A DNA stretch of 64,000 bases. It comes from Phytopseudomonas punonensis. Lineage in GTDB: Bacteria > Pseudomonadota > Gammaproteobacteria > Pseudomonadales > Pseudomonadaceae. Location: positions 172,988-236,987 of the forward strand of contig NZ_FRBQ01000006.1 of assembly GCF_900142655.1 (NCBI RefSeq), in the 5' to 3' direction. This document shows, piece after piece, positions 10,101-18,975 of this stretch (the stretch's first letter is position 1; the number at the start of each line of letters is the position of its first letter). The notes beneath the pieces were generated by a model. It did no database searches. It had not been told where the DNA came from and was given only the letters and a program-made list of their open reading frames with translations. The position numbers and the translations under genes are program-made.

Positions 10101-12138
10101 GGATCTTTGGCACCTGTGGGTGGTGGTCGCCCGTCAGCAGGCGCGCATGGAGCAGTACCCGGCGGCAGCCGACACCCTCGGCCGGGCCATCGAGCGCTTC
10201 CCGCTGCTGCCACGGCTGTCGCTGGAGCTGGCCCGTCTGCACAAGCAACAGGGCGACCTGGATGCCTGCTGCCAGGCTCTGCAGGACAGCTTCCGTATCA
10301 ACCCGCTGTGGACGCCCACGGTAAGCCTGCACGTCGACTGCCTGCTGGAGCAGGGCGAGCGCCTCGACGAGGCCGAGCAGCAGTTGCGCCGGGTGGTCGC
10401 GCAAGTGCCCGAGGACACCGAGCTGCGCGCCTACCTGGCCTATGTGCTGGGGCGGCGCGATGCGTTCGCGGAGGCCGCCGACCAGGCCGAACGAGTACTG
10501 CGAGCCGAGCCCGGCCACGAATGGGCGTGGAATCAGCTCAAGTACTACGCCGAGCAATTGCAGGCCGCAGAGCGGCCGCTGCAACTGACCAGGCAACTGG
10601 TGGAAAACCGTCCTGGCGATGTCGACGCCTGGTTGGCCCTGGCCGATCTGGAGACCGACCGCGAGACGCGGGAGAACGCCCTGCGTGCGGCGCTGGCTTA
10701 CAGCCCGCGCAGCCGCGCGATCAACGACCGTCTGCTGCAACTGCTGATGGAAGGCGAACGCTTCGCCGAGGTTCGCGAACTGCTCGCCGCACCCTGCTGG
10801 GAAGGCAAGCCACCCGTGGAAATGGCCCTGTATGGCCCGCGAGCCTTGCGCGCCGAAGGGGATGCCGGGGCCATCGAGGCGCTGCGCGCGCTGCTGGTAC
10901 AACATCCGGACTACTACGATGGCTGGCGGCAGCTGGCCGACTGGCACGACGAGGATGGCCAGTATCCGGCCTACATCGCGGCGGCTCGCGAGATGGTGCG
11001 CCTGGAGCCGCGGCTGGCCATGGCCCATGGTTTCCTTGGCCACGCGCTATTGCTCAACGGCGACAAGGCCGACGCGCTGCCGGCCTTCGAGCAGGCCTGG
11101 GCACTGGATGCGCGCTACGGCTTTGCGGCGTTCAATACCTTCGACCTGCTGCGCGAATTGCAGGGTGCGGATACTGCCCTGGAACGCCTGGATGCCCTGC
11201 TCGAGACGGGCGATACGGTCGCTGCCTGGCGGCGTGTGCTGCCCCTGGCCAGGGGCAACGGCGACAAGGCGCTGCTGCAGCGCGCGCTGACAGTACTGGC
11301 CAGCGACCCGGCGGGCGAGACCAATTGGGAGCAGGATGTCGCCGGCTTCGCCGTGCGCGAACCGGTGCTGCGCCAAGTGCTGGATGCCGGCGTGGCGGCG
11401 GGCGAACTGCACAGCGCTGCCGTGGAAACCTGGCTGGGCTGGCGTACCCACGACATGCTCAGCAACCTGACCCTGTCGGCCGCCTTCAACAAGGCACTGC
11501 GCAACGATCCCAAACATGCCGCCAAGTGCGCCATGTTCCGCTTGCTGGGCGGTCACCGGCACGCCAACCGCATCCTGCTGGGCTCCACCCTCAAGCGCTG
11601 CCGCCAGGCGTTGGCGGAAAGCGCCGATGTATGGGGCGCTGCCAGTTATGCGCTGATCGAGAGCAAGCGCTATCGCCTGATGTTCGACACCCTGAACGAC
11701 TGGCGCCGGCCGGACACGCCCGCCTGGGCCCTGGACAACCTGGCGCTGGCCTATCGTTTGCGCGGCATGGATGCACTGGCGGCCGAGGTGTCGCGTCTGT
11801 CGCTGGAGCGTTATCCGTCAGGTACCGATGGGCGCGTCTGGCTGGCGGTCGATGCCGCGCTGGCGGGCGACCAGGCCGAGCTGAATGCCCTGATCGAGAG
11901 CCTGCAGGACGCCTCCATGCGCGACTATTACCGGGCGCTGTTCAAGCTGGCGCAGGCCGCTGCGACCAGCGATCCGGCCCAGGCCCGTGAGAGCCTGCGC
12001 CAGGCCGAGGAGATGGCCGGTGCCAAACATCTGCCGTTCTGGCGCTTGCGCCAGCGTCTCGGCGTACGCCTGGGCTGGCACGGTGAGTTTCCGCCGGCGC
12101 GCTGGCGCTGGCAGTTACTGCGCTGGTGGCAGCGCTGA
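7195..12138 (+). CDS. Giant TPR protein with embedded C39-like cysteine peptidase domain
   Basis: A 1647-aa protein built almost entirely of tetratricopeptide-like helical hairpins, interrupted near residues 300-420 by a peptidase C39-like domain. In that domain the sequence [16 protein letters not shown] places a candidate nucleophile Cys near residue 319, [11 protein letters not shown] supplies the His, and [15 protein letters not shown] the Asp. There is no signal peptide or membrane segment, so a cytoplasmic location is likely. The ATG at 7195 follows AGGGAAGGG; an ATG at 7174 is also in frame. The 3' end overlaps the convergent yjeH by 24 bases. Large TPR-C39 proteins are known in pseudomonads as uncharacterised; proteolysis versus peptide binding cannot be decided here. 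Confidence 0.88.
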   Translation: MSVFNPNAQLPSPALLERVEALIDRGLHLQAYALASEQGDPRYWQGAEAMGCMARLAGHIGAPRLADVLTWLAYRRYPQSAPARLRFLRMQMARRGHYRAWRLLQGFGDWLPTDTALRAEWLSFKAYLYASLRDFETAQALYEQACQHGDDDLWLLVERSHGLELEDRREEALALCEQVLARQPDFRSALTQAAGLQLQLGQTEAALQLLRRGAREMESAAICAHLVNLLIEREELDEASTWLDHMQTLQCIEERSSSDWIAARRCDIACLQGDHAAGRQLAEKAGGGFYEKIQAHLASPTGRRVLLPVPFVRQHHMTCVPATLTAISDYWGKSVEHLEVAEDICYDGTTHQAERAWAERNGYLAVEFTADWASSRALLDRGIPFTLTLQYTGSGHLQALVGYDEPRGTLLVRDPAQPHHGESLAELLFESQRASGPRGMLLLPAEQAARLDGLSLPDRELWDIYYRFTSALEVHRRDEALAAYQALQALSPEHRLTWQAQRSLGWYDGQEREVLRGTEALLVQFPDDANLILSKATSLAQLQPRGVQLEWLGGHCQARWNEPTISVRYAELLSEDGRCHDQVAGIIQRVLLQTPTQARAWNTLASLRWGEDRREEACELYRLAACLHASHEGYAVQYFRALRALGRTAEGLQFLERRQARLGRLAAAPSLTLSETLEEMQRPYEAQALLEQALAWRPADGELLLGLAEHLGRNGDAQGCQALLTQAEPLCRRAAWLRAAVQAGMRRMDEPRQTLAWAREAATLEPLAVGAHRLCVTLLEQGEGSEAADAYVEALATEYPHHLGIAELQVERAKRRSLPATEQALRRLLDNHPEHAWTLRELAGCLARQGRRDEALEVCRQAGLVDAQNTYFHSTHGFVLLQDGQREAARDAFQRALGLFVDNEYASNMLLDTCESHQQAVDTLAAIHAELTRQVTFGDGWLAYEQQAQRLLEPQVLLDQLREALGQREDLWHLWVVVARQQARMEQYPAAADTLGRAIERFPLLPRLSLELARLHKQQGDLDACCQALQDSFRINPLWTPTVSLHVDCLLEQGERLDEAEQQLRRVVAQVPEDTELRAYLAYVLGRRDAFAEAADQAERVLRAEPGHEWAWNQLKYYAEQLQAAERPLQLTRQLVENRPGDVDAWLALADLETDRETRENALRAALAYSPRSRAINDRLLQLLMEGERFAEVRELLAAPCWEGKPPVEMALYGPRALRAEGDAGAIEALRALLVQHPDYYDGWRQLADWHDEDGQYPAYIAAAREMVRLEPRLAMAHGFLGHALLLNGDKADALPAFEQAWALDARYGFAAFNTFDLLRELQGADTALERLDALLETGDTVAAWRRVLPLARGNGDKALLQRALTVLASDPAGETNWEQDVAGFAVREPVLRQVLDAGVAAGELHSAAVETWLGWRTHDMLSNLTLSAAFNKALRNDPKHAAKCAMFRLLGGHRHANRILLGSTLKRCRQALAESADVWGAASYALIESKRYRLMFDTLNDWRRPDTPAWALDNLALAYRLRGMDALAAEVSRLSLERYPSGTDGRVWLAVDAALAGDQAELNALIESLQDASMRDYYRALFKLAQAAATSDPAQARESLRQAEEMAGAKHLPFWRLRQRLGVRLGWHGEFPPARWRWQLLRWWQR

Positions 12139-13389
12139 CAGGCCAGCGCGGCGCGACAGCTGCAGGCGATCAATGAGCAGCAGGCCGGCCAGTAAACCGA
12201 TGGCGTACAGCGCATCGAGCCCCAGGGTCAGCAGCAGGCCCAGGCACAGCAGCGTGCTGAGGCCTGCCAGCCAACGCCACAGGCCCTGCAGCAACAGCCA
12301 GCCGGCTGCCATGCTGAGCAGGTAGATGACGATGAAGTTGCCGTTGGCGTAGCGGATCAACTGGTCCAGCGGCAGGGCCAGGGCCCAGATCAGGGTGGCG
12401 CTGAGGGCGCAGCTGAGCACTACCAGAAGCAACGCCCTGGCCGGTACGCCATTGGCATTGCGAACGGCCAGGGCGCGCGGCAGCTTGCCTTCATCGGCCA
12501 GGCTCCAGATCAGCCGCGAGAAGCCCTGGATGTACACGTTCATCGAGGCGAAACAGGCCAGGTAACCGATGCTCGCACTGAGCCAGCGGGCCTGATCGCC
12601 GAGCAGCACGTCGAGCATCAGCGGCAGCGAGGCGGCATCGGTGCGCGCGTCGCCGTAGGCATGGAAGCTCAGCACCGCCACCGAACAGGCCCAGTACACC
12701 AGCCCGGCGAGCAGCACACCGAGCACCAGCGCCAGAGGGAAGTCGCGCTGCGGATTCTTGAATTCCTCGCCCAGGTGGGTGAAGGCCTCGATGCCGACGA
12801 AGCACCAGAACATCACCCCCAAGGCCACGGGCAGTAATTGCCAGTTGCCGGCCAACGGCGGCAGCAGCGGTTGCTCGGCGTGGGGCAGGTCGCCCTTGAA
12901 CCAGATCAGCGCGATGGTGGCGACGATGGCCAGGGCGATGACGATCTGCACGCTGCCGGAGGTGCGGGCGGGGCGCTGGCCGAGTAGCAGAATGATGCCC
13001 AGGGTTGCCAGCTGGATGGCGAGGATCGCCAGGTCGCTCAGCGCGAACAGCGCATGCCAGAAGCCGCTGGCGATATTCAACGCCGCCGGCAGGCCCACCG
13101 GAATCACCGCCAGAAACAGCCAGGCGCTGGTGCGCTCCATGGGCGCGCCGAATGCACGGCCGATCAGGTGCGGCGCGCCGCCGGCATGGGGGTAATGGCG
13201 GCCGAGCTGGGCGAAGGTGAAGGCCATCGGCAGAATCAGCACGATCAGCAGCAGCCAGGCCCATAGCGAAATCTCGCCAGCGGCCGTAGCGGCCAGCGCG
13301 GGAATCACGAAGACCCCGGTGCCGAGCAGCGAAGTGCTCAGCAAACCCACACCCTGCAGCAGCCCCAGTTCCTTGTTCAATCGGCTCAT
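12115..13389 (-). CDS. yjeH: YjeH-type L-methionine/branched-chain amino acid exporter (APC family)
   Basis: 424-aa inner-membrane permease with about 12 hydrophobic segments. The N-terminus MSRLNKELGLLQGVGLLSTSLLGTG is close to that of E. coli YjeH, which exports methionine, leucine, isoleucine and valine; the GTGVFVIPALAA motif is the APC substrate-binding loop. The start at 13389 is chosen from that similarity. An Lrp-family regulator is divergently encoded about 155 bases away, and together they form a typical exporter-plus-sensor pair. The 3' end overlaps the convergent TPR-C39 gene by 24 bases. Confidence 0.88.
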   Translation of the reverse strand: MSRLNKELGLLQGVGLLSTSLLGTGVFVIPALAATAAGEISLWAWLLLIVLILPMAFTFAQLGRHYPHAGGAPHLIGRAFGAPMERTSAWLFLAVIPVGLPAALNIASGFWHALFALSDLAILAIQLATLGIILLLGQRPARTSGSVQIVIALAIVATIALIWFKGDLPHAEQPLLPPLAGNWQLLPVALGVMFWCFVGIEAFTHLGEEFKNPQRDFPLALVLGVLLAGLVYWACSVAVLSFHAYGDARTDAASLPLMLDVLLGDQARWLSASIGYLACFASMNVYIQGFSRLIWSLADEGKLPRALAVRNANGVPARALLLVVLSCALSATLIWALALPLDQLIRYANGNFIVIYLLSMAAGWLLLQGLWRWLAGLSTLLCLGLLLTLGLDALYAIGLLAGLLLIDRLQLSRRAGLSALPPAQ

Positions 13390-13545
13390 GTTGTATGCTC
13401 TCGCTCCTGACGCGGCCCCTGGCAGAGCGCCTGCCGGCCGTATCGCCATGGTAAGGCCGCTTCGCTTTGGCGGCTGCTGGCGAAGCGTCGCCGATCACCG
13501 ACGAAACGGCGGCAATGGCCGTCATCCTGTTTGCAGAGAGCTTCA

Positions 13546-13965
13546 GTGGATAAGTTCGATCAACGCATCATCGCCCTGCTGTGCGCCGACGCGCGCCTGA
13601 CCGTCACCGAGGTGGCCCGCCAGGTCAACCTGTCACGCTCGGCCGTGAGCGAGCGCATCCGCCAGTTGGAAGCCAGCGGCGTCATCCAGGGTTACCACGC
13701 CCGCATCGCTGAGCCTGATGCGGTGGTGGTCAAGGCCTATCTGGAGCTGTTCTACAAAGGCGGGCGCTGCGAGCACTACGTCGAGCGCATGCGCGCCTTC
13801 CCGGAAGTACGGCGCTGCTCGGGCATCAGCGGCGAGACGGATATGCTGATCTACATCGAGGCGGCGTCCATGGAGCGCCTTGCCGAAGTGCGCGGCGAAA
13901 TCGAAAACCTGCCGGGCGTGTTCAAGGTGAAGACCCATATGGTGGTCAAGGATTGGGTGATGTGA
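13546..13965 (+). CDS. Lrp/AsnC family transcriptional regulator
   Basis: About 139 aa. An N-terminal winged HTH (DKFDQRIIALLCADARLTV, then VARQVNLSRSAVSERIRQLE) is followed by the RAM/AsnC ligand-binding domain with the GETDMLIYIEA strand. A GTG at 13546 giving the family-like DKFDQRI opening is preferred; a TTG at 13531 is the alternative. It is divergent from the YjeH exporter, so regulation of amino-acid export in response to the exported amino acid is the natural inference. The end overlaps the downstream hydrolase start. Confidence 0.88.
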   Translation: MDKFDQRIIALLCADARLTVTEVARQVNLSRSAVSERIRQLEASGVIQGYHARIAEPDAVVVKAYLELFYKGGRCEHYVERMRAFPEVRRCSGISGETDMLIYIEAASMERLAEVRGEIENLPGVFKVKTHMVVKDWVM

Positions 13966-14666
13966 GGCGCAACGGTTGTGCTCCGATACTGGTGCTGCTT
14001 CCCGGTATGGATGGAACCGGTTCGCTGTTCCTACCGCTCATCGATCAACTCGGCCTCACTTTCGATATCCGAGTGGTTCGCTATCCCGCTACCGAAGCCT
14101 TGGGTTACGAGGCGTTGGAGCGCCTGGTTATCTCATCGTTGCCCAAGGGCGAGGCATTCATGCTTCTTGGGGAATCGTTCTCCGGGCCTATCGCCATATC
14201 GATTGCGGCCGCGCAGCCACCTGGCCTGACTGGCTTGATTCTTTGCAGCACCTTTGCCGTAAGCCCGCGCCCGGCTATCACCGCACTTTGGCGGCTGGCC
14301 AAGACCGTGTCACCCAGACGAGCGCCAATTGCAGTTCTCGATTACTTGTTGCTTGGTCGCTATTCAAGCAAGGCGCTCTGTTCAGCCTTGGCATCGGCAG
14401 TCAGCCAATTATCGCCCGCTGCTTTTTCCGCCAGGATGAGGGCCATCCATACCGTCAATGTGCTGCCGAAACTGAAATCCATTTCAACACCAGTGCTCTA
14501 TCTTCAAGCGACGGAAGACAGGCTCGTTCCGTCATCTTCTTGCGCTCTTATACAACGCGAGCTCCCCGCTATTCGCGTTGTCTCGGTCGCTGCTCCGCAC
14601 TGCTTGCTTCAGGCTGCGCCGGTTGAGGCGGCCTTGGCCCTCAGAACATATGCAGAACAGCTATAG
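13953..14666 (+). CDS. Alpha/beta hydrolase
   Basis: About 234-237 aa. The nucleophile elbow is GESFSG (LLGESFSGPIAI), the oxyanion-loop region is LLPGMDGTG, and a C-terminal TEDRLVPSSS segment plus a late His (APHC) complete the likely triad. The start is uncertain: a TTG at 13953 or a GTG at 13962, both overlapping the end of the Lrp gene, which suggests translational coupling. No signal peptide. The substrate is unknown; esterase or lipase-like activity on a small ester is the generic expectation. Confidence 0.8.
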   Translation: MGDVRRNGCAPILVLLPGMDGTGSLFLPLIDQLGLTFDIRVVRYPATEALGYEALERLVISSLPKGEAFMLLGESFSGPIAISIAAAQPPGLTGLILCSTFAVSPRPAITALWRLAKTVSPRRAPIAVLDYLLLGRYSSKALCSALASAVSQLSPAAFSARMRAIHTVNVLPKLKSISTPVLYLQATEDRLVPSSSCALIQRELPAIRVVSVAAPHCLLQAAPVEAALALRTYAEQL

Positions 14667-14730
14667 ATCCGCGGCGGCGTAAGCTGGACCGCTTCCTCTT
14701 CAACCGATACCGATGCCAAGGAGTCGCAAG

Positions 14731-15243
14731 ATGCTGTTCGCCGATGCCTTCAAATACAAACTATGGGCGAATGCCGAGCTGCTCGCGTTGGGCGAGCGCC
14801 AACAGCATCTGCTTCCCCAGAACGATGCGGAGTTCTTCGTGCGCATCCTCAACCACATCACGGTCGTCGACAGCCTGTTTATCAGCCGCCTGTCCGGTGA
14901 GGCGGAGCACTACAGCGGCGACAATACCCGTGAGACTCCCTCATTCGACGAGCTCAAGGCGCGCATCGCGCACAACGATGCCTGGCTCGTCGCCTTCGCA
15001 GAACGCGCCACAGCCGAAGAACTGCAGCGCGTTATCGCCTTTCGCTTCACCGATGGCGACCTTGGCCAGTTGTCGGTCGAAGAGGTGTTGCTGCACCTGC
15101 TCACCCACGGCAGCAATCACCGTGGCATGGCATCGAGAACGTTAGCGATTCATGGGCTCGAACGGCCGAAGGATACCTTTACCCGGTATCTGCACGAGGC
15201 ACAGCCGGGCAGGCGCGAGCTTGCCCGTGAAGCGCTCGGCTGA
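14731..15243 (+). CDS. DinB family protein
   Basis: 170-aa four-helix-bundle protein of the DinB/YfiT-like superfamily. Metal-binding-type histidines occur in the ILNHITVVDSLF segment, in the centre and in LLTHGSNHRGM near the C-terminus. The ATG at 14731 follows AAGGAG at a spacing of about 7; the upstream in-frame ATG at 14713 lacks this. Members are thiol-dependent transferases or stress proteins, but the exact reaction cannot be predicted. It ends 17 bases before the inverted-repeat element at 15260. Confidence 0.83.
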   Translation: MLFADAFKYKLWANAELLALGERQQHLLPQNDAEFFVRILNHITVVDSLFISRLSGEAEHYSGDNTRETPSFDELKARIAHNDAWLVAFAERATAEELQRVIAFRFTDGDLGQLSVEEVLLHLLTHGSNHRGMASRTLAIHGLERPKDTFTRYLHEAQPGRRELAREALG

Positions 15244-15259
15244 GCTCGTGTTCGCCCTG

Positions 15260-15478
15260 AGAGTCTGTTCACGATCTTTTTAGGCGACATTGAAAGAGGT
15301 TGCTACAAGGCAGAAGCGGCCATTAGTGCTTTACCTATGGGAGCGGGCAGGGACGCCTAGGCCATGCCCGTGATTTTTCGCGGGCATGGCCCGCTCCCAC
15401 AGTTAGGGGCCCGCGTTCGCTTATGCCACTTTGCAGTCAACGCGCTGAGGTCGAGTCGAAAGATCGTGAACAGGTTCT
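15260..15478. repeat. TIR-bounded intergenic repeat, copy A
   Basis: An element of 219 bases bounded by inverted repeats: AGAGTCTGTTCACGATCTTT (15260-15279) and AAAGATCGTGAACAGGTTCT (15459-15478). The core is a long palindrome, GGGAGCGGG...GGGCATGGCCCGCTCCC, with an asymmetric insertion in its left arm around 15352-15362. It fills the gap between the convergent DinB and inaA genes, and its right end contains two bases of the inaA stop codon. Same orientation as copy B; copy C is inverted. No coding capacity. Confidence 0.75.
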
Positions 15479-16169
15479 AAGCGGCTAACGCCGCCGTGTA
15501 GGCCTGCATCAGCAGCTGCCAATCCCCCTCAGGCATCGCCCCGCAATGACGTTTCAACTGGCGCATGTCATGCCGGGAGGCATCGGCGGTGCGCCAGCGG
15601 CGGCGGCTTTTCTCCAGGTCGAGCAGGGTGATTTCGGCGCTGGGTGAACTGCCGTCAACTTCGTTGATTCTGATGAAGACATGCTTGGCATAGCAGCAGC
15701 CATGCTGCCAGCGGCCCTTGTGCATGCGTGCCAGGGCACCGGCCAACGCATTCAGCATGCAGGCTGAATGTTCGGGGCTCCGCTCTGCTTCGTACCACTG
15801 CTCCAGGCTGATAAAACCCGTCAGCGCCTGGGTAATCAGCAGCGCCTGCCACTGGCCTTCATGCTTTCTGGCCGAGCCATAAACGAGCTTTGGCACGCTG
15901 ACGCCCAATTTAGCGAATGCCTGATAGGCATGTAGCTCGCGCAGGATGGTCGGGCGGCCCAGGGGGTGGCGCAGGCTGCGATACAGGTGGCCGGTTTGGC
16001 GTTTGCTGTACAGCGCCGGGTGCGAAGGGTTGCGTGGCAGCAACAGTTGCACGCCGCTTTCACCATCGCGGCGCTTGTTGAGCGGTTCCACCCAGGCGCC
16101 TCGGCATTGCCACCAGCGCTCGAAGGGACTGGCCTGCACTGCCGATCGATAGCCGATCACCGTCGCCAT
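15477..16169 (-). CDS. inaA: Lipopolysaccharide kinase InaA/WapQ family protein
   Basis: 230-aa protein of the Kdo/WaaP lipopolysaccharide-kinase family. Features are HLYRSLRHPLGRPTILRELHAYQAF (strand with catalytic-type Glu), the WQHGCCYAKHVFI catalytic loop with the conserved histidines, and the ITLLDLEKSRRRW metal-binding segment. In P. aeruginosa and P. putida the same gene lies directly after a methyltransferase gene downstream of colRS and belongs to the ColR regulon. Here the start overlaps the methyltransferase stop, so the two are one operon. The role inferred is phosphorylation of LPS core heptose or maintenance of the outer membrane. Its TAG stop lies in repeat copy A. Confidence 0.88.
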   Translation of the reverse strand: MATVIGYRSAVQASPFERWWQCRGAWVEPLNKRRDGESGVQLLLPRNPSHPALYSKRQTGHLYRSLRHPLGRPTILRELHAYQAFAKLGVSVPKLVYGSARKHEGQWQALLITQALTGFISLEQWYEAERSPEHSACMLNALAGALARMHKGRWQHGCCYAKHVFIRINEVDGSSPSAEITLLDLEKSRRRWRTADASRHDMRQLKRHCGAMPEGDWQLLMQAYTAALAA

Positions 16170-16846
16170 CACCGCACCTCACATTTGCGCAGTACATAGG
16201 TGCGCCACATGGCATAGCCGGGTAAGAAGTCGCGGTGGCCGAGCACCTGAAAACCTGCATCGAGAAACTCGGACTCGATCTCCTCACGGCGCACCACGAA
16301 GCGATTTTCACCACTGCCGCGGCGCTTCTCCAGGCGGTTGCGACGCCAGGCCTTGTAGTTGCCATCGACCCACAGCGAGACGATCACGGTATCGCGGGTA
16401 ACCCGGTGGAATTCGCGTAGCGCCGCCAGACGGTGCTCTGCCGATTGGAAGTGATGCAGCAGGCGAATGCAGAACATGCAGTCCACCGAGTTATCGCCTA
16501 GGGCGATATCGAAGGCTGAGGTCTTGAAGGTTTTTACTCGGTTGACGACCTCGGGCGGCTGGGCGGCGAGGGCGGTGGCGAGCATATCCGCGGAGTTGTC
16601 GGCGGCCAGGATCACCCGATTCGGGTGTTCGGCGAGCATCGGCCAGAAGCGGCCCGCGCCGCAGGGCAGGTCGAGTACCAGATTGGGGTCCCCCGCGAGA
16701 CGCAGGGCACTGCGCCCGACCTGGACGTCGCGCCAGTGCGAAAGGCGCCTGGCCAGGCCGTCCTGGTGCTTGTGCAGGTAACTCTGGGCATGTTGCCGGT
16801 CGTATTTGCCGGAGAAGGCCAGTTCGATGGAGCGGGGTTTGGACAT
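16169..16846 (-). CDS. Class I SAM-dependent methyltransferase (ColR-linked, orf222-type)
   Basis: 225 aa. Motif I is VLDLPCGAGRFWPML, motif II includes ILAADNSADML, and the later LLHHFQSAEHRLAALREFHRV region matches methyltransferase motif IV/post-motif sequences. The acceptor is not known. Its place between colS and inaA is that of the gene called orf222 in P. fluorescens and PA4379 in P. aeruginosa. A ColR-box-like site lies 67 bases upstream of the ATG (16914-16929), overlapping the colS stop codon. Operon with inaA is shown by overlapping stop and start codons. Confidence 0.87.
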   Translation of the reverse strand: MSKPRSIELAFSGKYDRQHAQSYLHKHQDGLARRLSHWRDVQVGRSALRLAGDPNLVLDLPCGAGRFWPMLAEHPNRVILAADNSADMLATALAAQPPEVVNRVKTFKTSAFDIALGDNSVDCMFCIRLLHHFQSAEHRLAALREFHRVTRDTVIVSLWVDGNYKAWRRNRLEKRRGSGENRFVVRREEIESEFLDAGFQVLGHRDFLPGYAMWRTYVLRKCEVR

Positions 16847-16913
16847 GACGAGGCACCTCTGGGAGAGTGCCTCGATGTTAGGAGGCGGGTTCTGATGAAC
16901 CCGTCAAACAAAC

Positions 16914-16929
16914 GTGAAAAAAACGTCAG
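16914..16929 (-). promoter_or_regulatory. Putative ColR box upstream of methyltransferase-inaA
   Basis: Read on the minus strand the site is CTGACGTTTTTTTCAC. This fits the ColR recognition pattern I recall from P. putida work, YYnA(C/G)nnYTTTTT(C/G)AC. Its 3' end is 67 bases from the methyltransferase ATG. A near-identical site with the same spacing precedes the sulfatase gene at 18976. The site overlaps the colS stop codon. Confidence 0.65.
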
Positions 16930-18197
16930 CTGGCGGCCTGGAAGGTCACTTCAAAGCAACTGCCCGCCACCGGCAGGCTGTGCACGCTGATTTGCCAGCC
17001 CTGATGGGCGCAGATCCGCTTGACCAGCGACAGACCCAGCCCCAGGCCCTCACCACGGGCCTGCTCGCCACGCACGAAGGGGTCGAAAATATGCTCGTGG
17101 TGCTGCTCGGGTATGCCCACGCCGCTGTCCTCGACTCGAAAGCCGTTCTGCTGCAGGGTCAGTTTCACGAAACCGCTTTCGGTGTAGTGCAGGGCGTTGC
17201 GTAGCAGGTTGGCCATCACCGTGCGCAGCAGGGTCGGGTTGTAGACACCCTCATGCAGCGCCTGTACGTCGACCTGGAAGTCCAGGCCCTTTTCGCGCAT
17301 CAGCGGGGCCCAGGTCTCCACCTGCTCGTCGGCGATCTGCTGCAGGCTGGCGCTGCCGGCGAACAGGGTTTCGTTGCCTTTCACGCGGGCCAACTGCAGG
17401 AAGGTCTGCACCAGATCCTGCATTTCCGCGCTGGCACGTTCGATGCGCTGCACCTGCTTGCGCTGCGTTGGTTCCAGATCAACCTGGGAAAGCAGCTCGC
17501 AGGAGCTGGCGATGACCATCAGCGGCGTGCGCAGCTCGTGGCTGACGTCACTGGTGAACAGTCGCTCGCGCTCCAGCGACTGGCGCAGGCGGCCCAGGGT
17601 GCTGTCGAACGCAGCGGCCAACTGGCCCACTTCATCGTCCGGGTACTCCGGTGCCAGGGCCGGCGCCAAGGGCAGCAGCTGGTCGCGGTGGCGCACCTGA
17701 TTGGCCAGTTTGCTGACCGGGCGCATCACCCGCTCGGACATCAGCCAGCCCAGCACCAGGGCGCCGAGCACCGACAGCAGAAAGCCCGCCAGCACGACGT
17801 TGAACAGCACCTGCTCGCGTTTCTCGAAGTCGCTCTGCTCCTGCACCAGCAGGTAGCGGTCGCCGTTGATGATTTCGGTGAAGATGTAGAACGCCCGTTC
17901 GCCCTCCAACTGCTCGCTGAAGCCTTCCGGCAGGTCGGCATAACGCTGCGGAATGGCGTACTGCGGGTAGTTCGAGGCGAAGAAGCGCGTGCGCGAATCC
18001 AGGCGTGGCGCCTGGCCGCTCTTCAAATCCTGTTGCACCACCACGCCCAGTTCGAGGGCGAGTTCTTCGGACACCAGATGCTCCTCGATCAGGTGCACGA
18101 TGGCCACGATGCTCAGGGAAAACACCCCGCTGACCAGGATGGTCATGGTCGCGAAGGCGATCAGGATGCGTCGGCGAAACGGTTGCTTATTTTGCAT
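16926..18197 (-). CDS. colS: Sensor histidine kinase ColS
   Basis: 423-aa inner-membrane kinase. TM1 is about residues 11-34, the periplasmic loop about 35-130, TM2 about 132-153, HAMP about 155-210. The phospho-acceptor is H220 in SDVSHELRTPL, followed by the N box NLLRNALHY and the glycine boxes VEDSGVGIP and GEGLGLGLSL. The periplasmic loop contains an ExxE motif (E95-Q-L-E98), the type of site reported to sense ferric iron and zinc in P. putida ColS. The start overlaps the colR stop by 11 bases, so translation is coupled. Gene order colR-colS-methyltransferase-inaA supports the assignment. Confidence 0.9.
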   Translation of the reverse strand: MQNKQPFRRRILIAFATMTILVSGVFSLSIVAIVHLIEEHLVSEELALELGVVVQQDLKSGQAPRLDSRTRFFASNYPQYAIPQRYADLPEGFSEQLEGERAFYIFTEIINGDRYLLVQEQSDFEKREQVLFNVVLAGFLLSVLGALVLGWLMSERVMRPVSKLANQVRHRDQLLPLAPALAPEYPDDEVGQLAAAFDSTLGRLRQSLERERLFTSDVSHELRTPLMVIASSCELLSQVDLEPTQRKQVQRIERASAEMQDLVQTFLQLARVKGNETLFAGSASLQQIADEQVETWAPLMREKGLDFQVDVQALHEGVYNPTLLRTVMANLLRNALHYTESGFVKLTLQQNGFRVEDSGVGIPEQHHEHIFDPFVRGEQARGEGLGLGLSLVKRICAHQGWQISVHSLPVAGSCFEVTFQAAS

Positions 18198-18870
18198 CGG
18201 GGTTGGCCGCCAGGCGGTAGCCCACGCCGTGCACAGTGTGCAGCAGCGCCGTGGCGAAAGGTTTGTCGATGGCCTGACGCAACTGATGGATATGGCTGCG
18301 CAGGCTGTCGCTGTCCGGGCAGTCGTCACCCCACAGGGCTTCTTCCAGCGCCTCGCGGCGCACCACGGCGGGCGAGCGCTGCATCAGGATCATAAGCAGC
18401 TTCATGCCCAGCGGGTTGAGTCTGATCGGCACGCCGGCGCGGGTCACGCTGAGCATGTCGAGGTCATAGGCCAAGTCGGCGACTTCCAGCAAACGCCGGC
18501 GATTGCCCTGAGAACGGCGCAAAATGGCTTCGATCCGTGCAACCAGCTCGGACAGCGCGAAAGGTTTGACCAGGTAGTCGTCGGCGCCGGCGCTCAGGCC
18601 CTGCAGGCGGTCCTCCAGGGCATCGCGTGCGGTGAGCATGAGGATCGGGATGCTGCTGCGCGCCTCTTCGCGCAGGCGGCGGCATAGCTGGTAGCCGTCC
18701 AGGCCGGGCAACATGATGTCCAGCACGATCAGGTCGTAGTGCCCCTGCGTTGCTAAGTGCAGGCCGCTGAGGCCGTCCTGGGCACAATCGGCCGTGTACC
18801 CCTTGAGCTGCAGGTAATCGAGGATATTGGCCAGGATGTCGCGGTTGTCTTCGATTACCAGAATGCGCAT
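18187..18870 (-). CDS. colR: OmpR-family response regulator ColR
   Basis: 227 aa. Receiver domain with E7/D8, phospho-acceptor D51 (LIVLDIMLPG) and the conserved K in DDYLVKPF, followed by an OmpR-type winged helix. The segment ALWGDDCPDSDSLRSHIHQLR is highly characteristic of ColR. It partners ColS and controls membrane-homeostasis genes. Two ColR-like boxes lie in this window, one in front of the downstream methyltransferase-inaA operon and one in the divergent intergenic region shared with the sulfatase gene, so autoregulation is also possible. Confidence 0.92.
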   Translation of the reverse strand: MRILVIEDNRDILANILDYLQLKGYTADCAQDGLSGLHLATQGHYDLIVLDIMLPGLDGYQLCRRLREEARSSIPILMLTARDALEDRLQGLSAGADDYLVKPFALSELVARIEAILRRSQGNRRRLLEVADLAYDLDMLSVTRAGVPIRLNPLGMKLLMILMQRSPAVVRREALEEALWGDDCPDSDSLRSHIHQLRQAIDKPFATALLHTVHGVGYRLAANPDAK

Positions 18871-18891
18871 GCAACGCTCTCTTCACGGGGA

Positions 18892-18907
18892 TTGACGTTT
18901 TTTTCAC
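18892..18907 (+). promoter_or_regulatory. Putative ColR box upstream of the sulfatase-PAP2-phosphatase operon
   Basis: TTGACGTTTTTTTCAC on the plus strand, fitting the recalled ColR consensus at every fixed position. It lies 22 bases from the colR start and 68 bases from the ATG of the LTA-synthase-like gene at 18976. The spacing is almost identical to the box in front of the methyltransferase gene, which favours control of the plus-strand operon. Confidence 0.65.
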
Positions 18908-18975
18908 ATGGCCATGACGAAGCCCTCACGGGGCCATCGCGAGACTGAGCTCGTTCATCCAGCCAGGATCATACG

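Noticed and set aside
7543..11043. 1166-aa open frame on the minus strand
   Set aside because: It is the antisense shadow of the TPR-C39 gene, made possible by high GC; no domain or ribosome site is seen and the plus-strand reading is clearly the real one.
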